From: CAWHPS01 sp963831235
GTDB taxonomy: Bacteria; Fibrobacterota; OXYB2-FULL-49-7; JAEUSG01
Direction: 5' to 3'
NCBI GenBank assembly: GCA_963831235.1
Contig: CAWHPS010000054.1
Location: 17,234 to 81,233 of the forward strand
Length of the DNA stretch: 64,000 bases
Positions within the stretch are counted from its first letter, which is position 1; every line of letters starts with the position of its first letter. Of this stretch, positions 51,626-59,440 are shown piece by piece. Under the pieces are notes generated by a model, which saw only the letters and a program-made list of their open reading frames with translations, was not told the DNA's origin and did not search any database. The position numbers and the translations under genes are program-made.

Positions 51626-52539
51626 TTTGTATCTTTTTTCTTTTCTTCGAGTATCTTGACTAAATTTCCCCGCCTCAAATAATTTCGATAATCTTTTTTT
51701 GCAACAATATCTTTCAGGTAATTCATGTTACGTTCGATTGTTTCGTGATAAAGGTCAAAGTCAATGTTCCATCTCTTTTGGAAATGCGGCAACATAAACC
51801 TTTTTACATTGCCCAGGTCTTTTTCAAGTCTTTTCTTTACCAATTCATAGAAATGGGTTGTCTTAACGAGCATGTCGTGTTCGCTATCATAGCCGGGGAT
51901 ATTTCCTTCTTTGAATTCAATATAAAGGAAAAGAAGTTTCTCGAGGTATGTCCGGTCCGCCATCTGACCAATTAAATCAGATGTTCCAACCATAAGCCCC
52001 ATGGTTTTCATTTCAGGTGAAGTAAAGGGAATTTGGGTGATCTTAATGTCTGTGGCGAGTATCATATGTGCCACATCATTGATGTCACTTTCAGAATATC
52101 CCTGGCTCTTGAGATATTGGCAGGCGAATTCAGTGCTGCGTTCAACATGACTTGATGTATATTTCGCTCCGGTACCGCGATTATCGTCTGTTGTCTGAAT
52201 GTAACCCGAGTCATGCAAGAAGCTGCTGATTATACCGAGCTTAATGGGATGCTCTTTGAAAGATTCACCTGAGAGCCCTGCTCCATGAACCAGGCGGGCA
52301 AATGCCATTACGTTATCGAGAGTGTGGCCCAGATTATGATATTCGGTATTGCATGCATGATAACCGGGGTACCTTCCCTCGAAAAGCGCCACTGTGTCTT
52401 TGAACACGGTTTCGATTGGCGCAAAGTTTATTTCAGACACTGTTTCAACAAGAAGGCTGCGAGTTTCAGCCATCACCGAATCAGGCGACAGCATGTCAAC
52501 AAGTGTTGATAGTTGAATTTTATCTTTCTCTATTGCCAT
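51622..52539 (-). CDS. HD-domain phosphohydrolase-like protein
   Basis: 305 residues. Residues about 60-210 form an HD domain, with EYHNLGHTLDNVMAFARLVH, ISSFLHDSGYIQT (the HD pair) and VAHMILATDIK as the metal-binding elements. The arrangement resembles the catalytic cores of PDE-like or other metal-dependent nucleotide phosphohydrolases; the substrate is unknown. No transmembrane or receiver domain is present. It overlaps manC by 4 bases (ATGA) and so is probably co-transcribed with it. The upstream region up to 52595 contains the terminator of the next operon. Confidence 0.82.
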   Translation of the reverse strand: MAIEKDKIQLSTLVDMLSPDSVMAETRSLLVETVSEINFAPIETVFKDTVALFEGRYPGYHACNTEYHNLGHTLDNVMAFARLVHGAGLSGESFKEHPIKLGIISSFLHDSGYIQTTDDNRGTGAKYTSSHVERSTEFACQYLKSQGYSESDINDVAHMILATDIKITQIPFTSPEMKTMGLMVGTSDLIGQMADRTYLEKLLFLYIEFKEGNIPGYDSEHDMLVKTTHFYELVKKRLEKDLGNVKRFMLPHFQKRWNIDFDLYHETIERNMNYLKDIVAKKDYRNYLRRGNLVKILEEKKKDTK

Positions 52540-52594
52540 TTTAATTATAAACTAAAATAAACTAAGATACAATTCAATTATTTTAATGAAAAAT

Positions 52595-52630
52595 TAAAAA
52601 AAAACCTCACCCTTATGTTTAAGAGTGAGG
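52595..52630 (-). terminator. Intrinsic terminator after the small basic protein gene
   Basis: On the minus strand, CCTCACTCTT and AAGGGTGAGG form a stem around a 6-base loop, followed by nine T residues. It ends the rpsA/small-protein transcription unit. Confidence 0.88.
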
Positions 52631-52656
52631 GTTATAACTTCAAAGCACTGAAACTC

Positions 52657-52866
52657 TTACGCTTTTTTAATCACGCCTTTTTCAATCAGCTTCTGCTTAT
52701 TTGCAATACGCTCTTTCCGTTTCTTCATCAGCTCTTTTTTAATTTCCTTGTTTTTCTTCAGTTGGAGTTTCCAACGGATCTTATCAGGCTTGGGCGTAGT
52801 GCGTTTGTTCTCACGTTCAAGACGTTCTTTCGAGGTCCAGCGTTTTTTTTCTTTCTTCTCTGCCAT
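52657..52866 (-). CDS. Small lysine-rich basic protein
   Basis: 69 residues, over a third of them Lys or Arg (MAEKKEKKRWTSKERLEREN; KIRWKLQLKKNKEIKKELMK). It is helical and has no recognised domain. It may bind nucleic acid or ribosomes, an idea based only on charge and on its place 18 bases after rpsA. A strong terminator follows. The start ATG is preceded by a GGAGACTT stretch. Confidence 0.6.
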   Translation of the reverse strand: MAEKKEKKRWTSKERLERENKRTTPKPDKIRWKLQLKKNKEIKKELMKKRKERIANKQKLIEKGVIKKA

Positions 52867-52884
52867 GGTTTTTTAAGTCTCCTG

Positions 52885-54612
52885 TTATACTGTCGGTGAT
52901 TCTTCTATTTTCAGTTTGGAAAAGTCCACTGCATCTCCGAGGGTGTGCCCCGGGTCCGCAAACTTCTTGGAATAGTCTTCATAATCAGCCTTTTCACGGC
53001 CTTTGAAATAATCGTCCACAGAAAGGGTTATTTTACGGTTTTCCTGATCGAACTCAATTACCTTGAGCGGGAGAGTGTCGCCTTCCTTGAAAACGCTACC
53101 TGGTTTTTCAAGATCACCCTTGCCTAACCTGTTCGATGGTACGAATCCTTCAACATCCTTTTCAAGCTCTACAACCACACCCCGGTCGAGAAGGCGGACT
53201 ACCTTGCCTTCAGCGTCAACGCCTACACCGTATTTTGCGGCAAGTGCGTTCCATGGATCATCGGCGAGCTGCTTCATACCAAGGGAAATACGTTTTTTAT
53301 CTTTGTCGATTGTAAGGACAACGGTCTCGATTTCATCACCTTTTTTAAGCATTTCGCTTGGGTGCTTTATCTTTTTTGTCCAGGACATATCAGAGATATG
53401 CACAAGTCCGTCAATGCCTTCCTTTAGCCCAACAAATACGCCGAATGCAGTGATGTTCCTGACCACACCGGTCACCTTTTTGCCTGTTGGGAATTCGTTT
53501 TCGATTGTGTCCCATGGATTGTCGAGCAACTGTTTCAAGCCAAGAGAAATCTTCTCGCTTTCTTCGTCGATTTTAAGCACCATGGCTTCAACTTCGGAAC
53601 CCACTTCAAGTATTGACTTGGGGTGCTTGACGTGTTTTGTCCAGGACATTTCCGATATGTGAATCAGGCCTTCGATTCCTTGCTCTATTTCAACAAAAGC
53701 ACCGTAATCTGTTATGTTTACTACTTTCCCTTTTACCTTGGTTCCTTCGGGATACTTGCTTCTTATGCCTTCCCATGGATGCGGTTGAAGCTGTTTCATG
53801 CCGAGGGATATGCGCTCTTTATTCTCGTCGTAATCCAGAATCTTGACGGTTATTTCCTGACCAAGTTGGACCATTTCACCCGGATGGTTGATTCGAGACC
53901 AGGACATGTCTGTAATATGTAGAAGGCCGTCAACACCACCCAAATCAACGAACACACCGAAGTCCGTGATGTTCTTAACCGCGCCTTTGCGGATTTGGCT
54001 TTTCTGGATGTCCTGGATTATGATATCGCGCATTTTTTCGCGTTCTTCTTCGAGTACCACGCGGCGTGAGACTACCACATTGCGCCTGAGTTTGTTGACC
54101 TTTATTACACGGAGGTCGAGCATTTTGCCGACCAATGAATCGAGGTCGGGAATTTGACGCAGATCAATTTGCGAACCCGGCAGAAATGCTTCGATGCCGT
54201 AGAGATCAACCACAACTCCGCCTTTAATCTTCTTGATGACTTGCCCTTTTACAACCTCGTTATTGGCATGGACATCTTTTATCTTTTCCCAAACCTTTGC
54301 AAAATCAGCGCGAAGTTTTGACAGTACCACCTGGCCTTCGTTGTCCTCAACTTGCTCAAGGAAAATGTCGATGGTATCGCCTTCTTTTAATTCTCCCATG
54401 TCTTTGAACTCGTGCATGGAAACGACACCTTCGGACTTGAAATTGATGTCGATATATGCGTCATGTTTCGTGAGTTTGACCACTTTGCCCTTTACCACGT
54501 TGCCTTCTTCGATCTTTTTAATGGAGTTCTCGTAGAGGGCCATTTCATCCGCAGGCACGGATCCACTGCGTCCTTCGGCCTCAGCGGCCATGATTTCTTC
54601 GAGGTTCGGCAT
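52885..54612 (-). CDS. rpsA: 30S ribosomal protein S1
   Basis: 575 residues with six S1 (OB-fold) repeats. The clearest are GAVKNITDFGVFVDLGGVDG, GKVVNITDYGAFVEIEQGIE, GVVRNITAFGVFVGLKEGID and GKVVRLLDRGVVVELEKDVE, with HISDMSW / HITDMSW / HISEMSW after the inner ones. S1 brings mRNA to the 30S subunit. The length and repeat count are as usual for Gram-negative bacteria. Cmk is encoded 119 bases upstream in the common cmk-rpsA order. The gap holds a CTCTCTAT/ATAGAGAG dyad of unknown role. It is core and likely highly expressed. Confidence 0.95.
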   Translation of the reverse strand: MPNLEEIMAAEAEGRSGSVPADEMALYENSIKKIEEGNVVKGKVVKLTKHDAYIDINFKSEGVVSMHEFKDMGELKEGDTIDIFLEQVEDNEGQVVLSKLRADFAKVWEKIKDVHANNEVVKGQVIKKIKGGVVVDLYGIEAFLPGSQIDLRQIPDLDSLVGKMLDLRVIKVNKLRRNVVVSRRVVLEEEREKMRDIIIQDIQKSQIRKGAVKNITDFGVFVDLGGVDGLLHITDMSWSRINHPGEMVQLGQEITVKILDYDENKERISLGMKQLQPHPWEGIRSKYPEGTKVKGKVVNITDYGAFVEIEQGIEGLIHISEMSWTKHVKHPKSILEVGSEVEAMVLKIDEESEKISLGLKQLLDNPWDTIENEFPTGKKVTGVVRNITAFGVFVGLKEGIDGLVHISDMSWTKKIKHPSEMLKKGDEIETVVLTIDKDKKRISLGMKQLADDPWNALAAKYGVGVDAEGKVVRLLDRGVVVELEKDVEGFVPSNRLGKGDLEKPGSVFKEGDTLPLKVIEFDQENRKITLSVDDYFKGREKADYEDYSKKFADPGHTLGDAVDFSKLKIEESPTV

Positions 54613-54731
54613 CGCTTCCGAAACGAAGCTTTGATTTTTCTTCAGTTGCTTTTGCCATTATACTTTTCCTTCTTTTGCATAAGCTCTCTATCTAAGTGCT
54701 TTTCTTGGCCTTAATTATAGAGAGGTTAAGG

Positions 54732-55412
54732 TTATTTATCAAACCGTTTTTTAACGGTATTTACTATTAAATCTATTTGTTCGTCTATGCTCATTCCCGA
54801 TGTATCGACCAGTATTGCGTCCTTTGCCTGTTTAAGAGGGCTTTGTTCGCGACTTTCATCAATCCGATCCCGTTCCATTATTTCAGAGGCAATTGATTCG
54901 ATAGAGACCTTTTCACCGAGTTTTTGAAAGTCTTTTAACCGTCTTTTTGCGCGTTCTTCAATGGACGCTGTAAGAAAGAACTTGAATTCCGCACCAGGAA
55001 ACACCACCGTGCCAATGTCGCGTCCTTCGATTACGATTGATGTATGCTGTGCAGCTTCGCGCTGTTTTGTTACCATGGCAACCCGAACCGGTGGTACCTT
55101 GCAGTATTCCGGAACGGCGTGTGTGACCTGTTCGCTTCGAATAGCATGTGACACGTCTTTATCGTCTATAAAAACACGCTGGGTGCCATCTGTGTTGCGG
55201 GAAAATGATATCCTCATTGTTTGTGAAAGAGCGGCAAGCTTTTCAATTTCGTCAAGCCTGATGCCTTTTTCCAATGCAAGAAGCGTCAGGCTGCGATACA
55301 TTGCCCCTGTATCGAGGTGTACGATTTCAAGTTTCTTCGCAACCCCGGCTGCGGTTGTTGACTTACCCGACCCAGCAGGGCCGTCTATGGCTATAACGTA
55401 TGGCTTCTGCAT
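54732..55412 (-). CDS. cmk: Cytidylate kinase
   Basis: 226 residues. The P-loop is IDGPAGSGKSTTAAGVAKKL near the N-terminus. Other family marks are HLDTGAMYRSLTLLAL, VIEGRDIGTVVFPGAEFKFF and DRIDESREQSPLKQAKDAIL. It phosphorylates CMP and dCMP. The position upstream of rpsA on the same strand is conserved in many bacteria. The gap to rpsA is moderate, so rpsA may also have its own promoter. Confidence 0.95.
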   Translation of the reverse strand: MQKPYVIAIDGPAGSGKSTTAAGVAKKLEIVHLDTGAMYRSLTLLALEKGIRLDEIEKLAALSQTMRISFSRNTDGTQRVFIDDKDVSHAIRSEQVTHAVPEYCKVPPVRVAMVTKQREAAQHTSIVIEGRDIGTVVFPGAEFKFFLTASIEERAKRRLKDFQKLGEKVSIESIASEIMERDRIDESREQSPLKQAKDAILVDTSGMSIDEQIDLIVNTVKKRFDK

Positions 55413-55512
55413 GGACAGATTTGTAAATATAGATTATTAAACAGTATTAATAAAAGGATTTTTCAATGGAATTGCTGATTTTTATATGGGAAGGGAAGAT
55501 AAAGCTTACTTA

Positions 55513-56223
55513 TTATTTCCCAAGGATTTTCATTGCTTCATCTTCGGTTGGGAATATCTGAAGAATATTGTCAAGTCCCAGGACATTAAAAAAGTCCCGT
55601 ACCATTTCGCTGGCATTGCAAAAAACAAGTTTGCCGTTACGCGTAATCAGAAAACGGTTCAGTTTGACAAATCGTCCTATGCACAGGCTGTCTATAAAAC
55701 CAAGGTGCTGGAGATTGAAAATAAAAAAGTATTGCTTGAGTTTAAGGCGGTTTACAACGGCTTCCTCGAATTTCTTCATATCCACAACATCTTCAAGTAG
55801 TCCGGAAAAGTTTATTATTGTGATTCCGTCGCGTTCTTTTATGGTAAAAGAAAACCCCTCATCCGCATCAGGTTCTGACCCTGTGCCTGTCAGGCCGTCG
55901 GCATTTTTAAAAAGGTCATCTTCACTTGAAAACATCTTGAAAATTGAATTTAGATGGGCAGTTTCAAGGAATTTTTTCAGTTCATCGTCAAGATGCAGGA
56001 AGGAAAAGCTTCTTCCGGCATTCTGATATATTTTATGGTATTTTATTAGGATACGTAAGGTAAAGCTAGATAGATAGCTGGTATTTTTAAGATCAATAAC
56101 AATGTTGTATTTATTAAGGTTCACCGTGTTTTTAAGGATTTTCTCGAGCTCTTCATCATACTCCTCAAGAAGATCTTCCGGCAGCTCAACAAAAAAGAAA
56201 TTGCCTTTTTTATATGTTTTCAT
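55513..56223 (-). CDS. Double STAS-domain protein
   Basis: 236 residues with two tandem STAS-like domains. The first (about residues 8-105) has NIVIDLKNTSYLSSFTLRIL, and the second (about 125-232) has FIFNLQHLGFIDSLCIGRFV and KLVFCNASEMVRDFFNVLGL. In anti-sigma-factor antagonists a Ser or Thr follows the DxS/T-hydrophobic pattern. Here LSSF and IDSL keep candidate serines in both copies. This suggests a signalling scaffold with two phosphorylation-type domains. No anti-sigma kinase is adjacent. Confidence 0.78.
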   Translation of the reverse strand: MKTYKKGNFFFVELPEDLLEEYDEELEKILKNTVNLNKYNIVIDLKNTSYLSSFTLRILIKYHKIYQNAGRSFSFLHLDDELKKFLETAHLNSIFKMFSSEDDLFKNADGLTGTGSEPDADEGFSFTIKERDGITIINFSGLLEDVVDMKKFEEAVVNRLKLKQYFFIFNLQHLGFIDSLCIGRFVKLNRFLITRNGKLVFCNASEMVRDFFNVLGLDNILQIFPTEDEAMKILGK

Positions 56224-56437
56224 GTTTGATATGAAAATATAAATTATTTACAAGATGGGTGCTAATTTTAAATGGGCTTATGATATTGTCAATCAATCGA
56301 TCACAAAGTAACTTTGGGTATAAGCACTTTTCCTCTTTTTTATCAAGACAAAATTTGCCAATTAAAAGGAAAGGCATAAGCTAACTCACCGGCCCCCAGT
56401 TTTTAAAAAAAAGACAAGAACCTTATTCTGGCTGCTC

Positions 56438-56622
56438 ATGTCCGGCGGCACAGAGGCCGCCGGCTAATCAGGATCAACTGTAATTTGCTATATCTCAGGG
56501 CCAGAGACGGCCCGGAGATAATTATGATCCACCATACAGCAACACCTGCAAGGCCGTCTCTGGCCTTGCTAACAAAACAAATGAATAGTTGATTAGCTGG
56601 CGGCCTCCGTGCCGCCAGACAT
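56438..56622. repeat. 185-bp nested palindromic repeat in a gene-free stretch
   Basis: The 540-base stretch between 56223 and 56765 has no gene apart from the promoter at its right end. Outer arms 56438-56470 and 56590-56622 are inverted copies with about 4 mismatches in 33 (ATGTCYGGCGGCAC...). Inner arms at 56498-56512 and 56551-56566 form a second inverted pair (GGCCAGAGACGGCC / AGGCCGTCTCTGGCCT). No target duplication is evident. It may be a REP/MITE-like element. Confidence 0.65.
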
Positions 56623-56705
56623 CATAAGCTTTCGGATAATTTCTTCTCTTAAAAATTCAAAACTGGGGATAAGTGAGATAAGCTAAGAATTCAATAAAAT
56701 TAATC

Positions 56706-56754
56706 TTGACTTATTGTGCCAAATGGCATATATTATTACTATAGTATGGCACAA
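56706..56754 (+). promoter_or_regulatory. Promoter and palindromic operator of the Xre/RES pair
   Basis: TTGACT (56706-56711), a 17-base spacer and TATATT (56729-56734) form a sigma70-like promoter. TTGTGCCA (56714-56721) and TGGCACAA (56747-56754) are perfect inverted copies, and TGCCAAATGGCA (56717-56728) is itself a palindrome inside the spacer. The arrangement fits autorepression by the antitoxin. Confidence 0.75.
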
Positions 56755-56764
56755 AGGAGGTTTT

Positions 56765-57199
56765 ATGTCAAAAACGCTTTCTTCAAGGCATGCTTCAGCT
56801 TGTGTTGTGGGACTTGGGTTGCCTGAAAGCAACAGATTCACTCTCATCCGTGAAATCAAAAGAGGCATTCCTTTTAAAACTGTGGCAGGGCTACAGGCCT
56901 GCCTGGATGTTTCAGAGTCAAAGTTGGCCGGTGTTACCCATATTGCTTTACGAACGCTGGCCCGTCGAAAAAAGGAAGGGCGCCTGGGCATAGATGAATC
57001 TGAACGTGTTGTACGACTTTCGAGTCTGTTCCATCAGGCTGTGAAAGTTCTTGGCTCAGTCGAAGAAGCCCGCAAATGGTTCAAGCTGCCTAATCGTGCA
57101 CTGGGACAATCCACACCATTTGATTATGCGGACACGGAACCCGGCGCCAGGGAGGTCGAAGACGTCCTTGGAAGGATTGAGTATGGAGTGTTTGCTTGA
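56765..57199 (+). CDS. Xre/MbcA/ParS-type antitoxin (RES-Xre system)
   Basis: 144 residues. It has the domain layout of RES-partner antitoxins: an N-terminal Xre-like HTH (FTLIREIKRGIPFKTVAGLQ; SKLAGVTHIALRTLARRKKE) and a C-terminal DUF2384-type domain (VVRLSSLFHQAVKVLGSVEE; ARKWFKLPNRALGQSTPFDY; GAREVEDVLGRIEYGVFA). The antitoxin binds the toxin active site and the operator. AAAGGAGG before ATG 56765 sets the start; a longer frame to 56714 would cover the promoter and is rejected. It overlaps the toxin gene by 4 bases. Confidence 0.9.
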   Translation: MSKTLSSRHASACVVGLGLPESNRFTLIREIKRGIPFKTVAGLQACLDVSESKLAGVTHIALRTLARRKKEGRLGIDESERVVRLSSLFHQAVKVLGSVEEARKWFKLPNRALGQSTPFDYADTEPGAREVEDVLGRIEYGVFA

Positions 57200-57657
57200 C
57201 TATTACAGCCTGGCGGATTGTATCCCGAAAGCACGGGGTAAACGCTTTTAACGGAAACGGAGCACGTCTTTATCCTGGGCGATGGAATAGCCGCAATGTC
57301 CCCATGGTTTATACATCGGAATCCATATCCCTTGCAGCACTGGAGATAATGGTTCATGTTGAGGGCATAGTATTACACCAACCCTTTGTATGTATTCCTG
57401 TTGAGTTTGACAAACAGGATGTTACAGAACTTAGAACCGGAATTCTTCCTTCCGGGTGGGACGAGTATCCATGTTCAGAAGCTACCAGGAAAATCGGGTC
57501 CGATTGGATTCAAAACGGAAACTCGGTTGTTCTTAAGGTCCCAAGTGCAGTGATTCACATGGAGTCAAATTATCTGCTTAACCCGAATCACTCTCATTTT
57601 AGCCGAATAAAGATTGGCAAGGCACAGGAATTTTGGTTCAATCAACGTCTGCGATAA
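57196..57657 (+). CDS. RES-domain toxin
   Basis: 153 residues. The RES domain has AWRIVSRKHGVNAFNGNGAR, LYPGRWNSRNVPMVYTSESI, SLAALEIMVH and, near the end, NYLLNPNHSHFSRIKIGK. Conserved Arg (LYPGRWN), Tyr/Ser (VYTSESISLAALE) and Glu are in place. RES toxins degrade NAD or modify targets by ADP-ribosyl transfer. The TTG start overlaps the antitoxin stop (TTGA), a usual coupling in this system. It is complete and follows its antitoxin. Confidence 0.9.
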   Translation: MTITAWRIVSRKHGVNAFNGNGARLYPGRWNSRNVPMVYTSESISLAALEIMVHVEGIVLHQPFVCIPVEFDKQDVTELRTGILPSGWDEYPCSEATRKIGSDWIQNGNSVVLKVPSAVIHMESNYLLNPNHSHFSRIKIGKAQEFWFNQRLR

Positions 57658-57770
57658 TTATCTGAATACGCTGATTAGGTGGTACAAACTTTTATTGATC
57701 AATGTTAACGACATTAGTCAAACAAAATATTTGCTTTGACTATCCTGATCACCTATTTTAGTTTACACCT

Positions 57771-59204
57771 ATGGCATTAAGCAGGTTTTGGGCATGTATT
57801 GTTGTTTTCAGCATTGCCTATATTTTCTTTCTTCTTTTGAGCGGGCATCTTTATTCACTTAGTCCGCTTGTTAATGGAAAACAGAGCGAACCGGTTGTGG
57901 TGTCAGAGTTTATATTTTCGGATTTGCAAAAGCAGGATTCCACGTTTGCAGCTAGTTTGATCATAAGCAAAAACACAGGTGTTCAAAGGGGTGATACACT
58001 ATTTCAGATGCTTGATAATGGTTCAGTCCAAGGCTCTTTGGGTAAATTGCCGGCGGATGGTGTTTTTGCAACCTGTAAAAATACACTCACTGATTTATGG
58101 TTGCCATTGATTGGATACCTGACCTTTTTCTGCGGCCTCCTGAATCTGCTCGCTGATTCCAATGCTCTGCAGCACCTCGCACGCCTCCTTTCACCCCTTT
58201 TCACAAGGATTTTTCCTGAGCTTCCCAGAGACAATCCAGCTTATGGTTTCATGACCATGAATTTCGCGGCTAATTTTCTTGGACTTGACAATGCTGCAAC
58301 ACCTTTCGGGCTTAAAGCAATGGAGAGCATGCAAGAGGCAAACCCGGATAAAGAGCGCGCCTCCAACAGCCAGATTATGTTCCTGTGCCTACATGCCGCG
58401 GGGCTGACGCTTATTCCAACATCAATTATCGGATACCGTGCCGCCCAGAACGCGGCCAATCCCGCTGATATCATGTTACCAACAATAATTACCTCTTTTA
58501 TCGGCACAATGGCGGCGCTTTTATTTGTCGGCTTCAAGCAGCGCATCAACTTGTTCAAACCTACAGTGATTGTATTTGTAGCGGCCATAAGCGGTACTAT
58601 TGGGTTTCTGCTCTTTTATATCAGCCGTCTTACCGGGATCGGGAAGTTTCATTTTACAGGAAACTTAAGCAACGGCGCGCTGTTATTCATTATTCTCGTT
58701 GTCGTGCTTTACAGCCTGATGAATGAACGGATTTTCAGGACTAAAAACACCACGGTTTTTGATTCCTTCATTCAAGGTGCGAAGGAGGGGTTTACAACAG
58801 GGCTTAGGGTACTTCCCTATATGATTGCAATGCTGGTTGCCTTGAGCATTTTCAGGAATTCGGGATTAATGGGAATTGTCATGAATGGACTTGCAACGTT
58901 ACTCAAAGCATGTGGTGTGAACGATCAGATAGTCCAGGCCATTCCTGTGGCTCTCATGCGGCCGTTTAGCGCCGGCGGCTCACGAGGTTTCATGCTAGAT
59001 GCAATGAAGGTTTATGGTGCGGACAGTCTGACCGGACGGTTGTCCTGCCTTTTTCAAGGAGCAGCTGAAACCACATTTTATGTAGTTGCCCTTTATTTCG
59101 GTTCCGTAAAAGTCAAGAACACAAGGTACACACTTGGAATCATGCTGCTGGTTGATTTGGTGTGCGTGTTAAGCGGGATTTTTGTTTCGCAGCTTTATTT
59201 CTAA
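57771..59204 (+). CDS. Nucleoside recognition (Gate) domain membrane protein, SpmA-SpmB-like
   Basis: 477 residues with about nine transmembrane segments. Two Gate/nucleoside-recognition domains are visible. The first (about residues 115-250) has TLTDLWLPLIGYLTFFCGLL and FMTMNFAANFLGLDNAATPF. The second (about 320-460) has GAKEGFTTGLRVLPYMIAML and VALMRPFSAGGSRGFMLDAM. The order matches a fusion of SpmA and SpmB, proteins first named in sporulation but widespread in non-sporulating bacteria as uncharacterised membrane proteins. It is monocistronic, about 110 bases after the RES toxin. Confidence 0.85.
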   Translation: MALSRFWACIVVFSIAYIFFLLLSGHLYSLSPLVNGKQSEPVVVSEFIFSDLQKQDSTFAASLIISKNTGVQRGDTLFQMLDNGSVQGSLGKLPADGVFATCKNTLTDLWLPLIGYLTFFCGLLNLLADSNALQHLARLLSPLFTRIFPELPRDNPAYGFMTMNFAANFLGLDNAATPFGLKAMESMQEANPDKERASNSQIMFLCLHAAGLTLIPTSIIGYRAAQNAANPADIMLPTIITSFIGTMAALLFVGFKQRINLFKPTVIVFVAAISGTIGFLLFYISRLTGIGKFHFTGNLSNGALLFIILVVVLYSLMNERIFRTKNTTVFDSFIQGAKEGFTTGLRVLPYMIAMLVALSIFRNSGLMGIVMNGLATLLKACGVNDQIVQAIPVALMRPFSAGGSRGFMLDAMKVYGADSLTGRLSCLFQGAAETTFYVVALYFGSVKVKNTRYTLGIMLLVDLVCVLSGIFVSQLYF

Positions 59205-59320
59205 CGAACGGCAGATGACCGGTAAAGTCGGGTCTTCCGGTTTATCACCCCAACAAGATACAAAGGAAAGTCGTGGTGCTCCAAATTGTTTTATTCTTTC
59301 CTGGGTGCATTCCCTTCTGA

Positions 59321-59440
59321 TTATTTTTTCAGTATCGCCTTCATCTCCTGCCTGAACCGACCGGCTGTCATCCTTATAACATATCGTCCTGAAGCCACAT
59401 AATTGTCCATGTCGTCCCTACCGTTCCATAAGCCTATTTC
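59321..59440 (-). pseudogene. Orphan T9SS sorting-domain fragment
   Basis: In a different frame from the adjacent gene, 39 codons before a TAA read LWNGRDDMDNYVASGRYVIR and MTAGRFRQEMKAILKK. This parallels the end of the upstream protein (WNGRNSQGRKVAAGLYILRM...). It is a leftover C-terminal sorting domain of the FlgD-like T9SS type, without its protein. It overlaps the stop of the gene at 59434. Confidence 0.7.

Noticed and set aside
54683..54725. CTCTCTAT/ATAGAGAG dyad between cmk and rpsA as a terminator
   Set aside because: The loop is over 20 bases and no T-run follows; a regulatory role cannot be shown.
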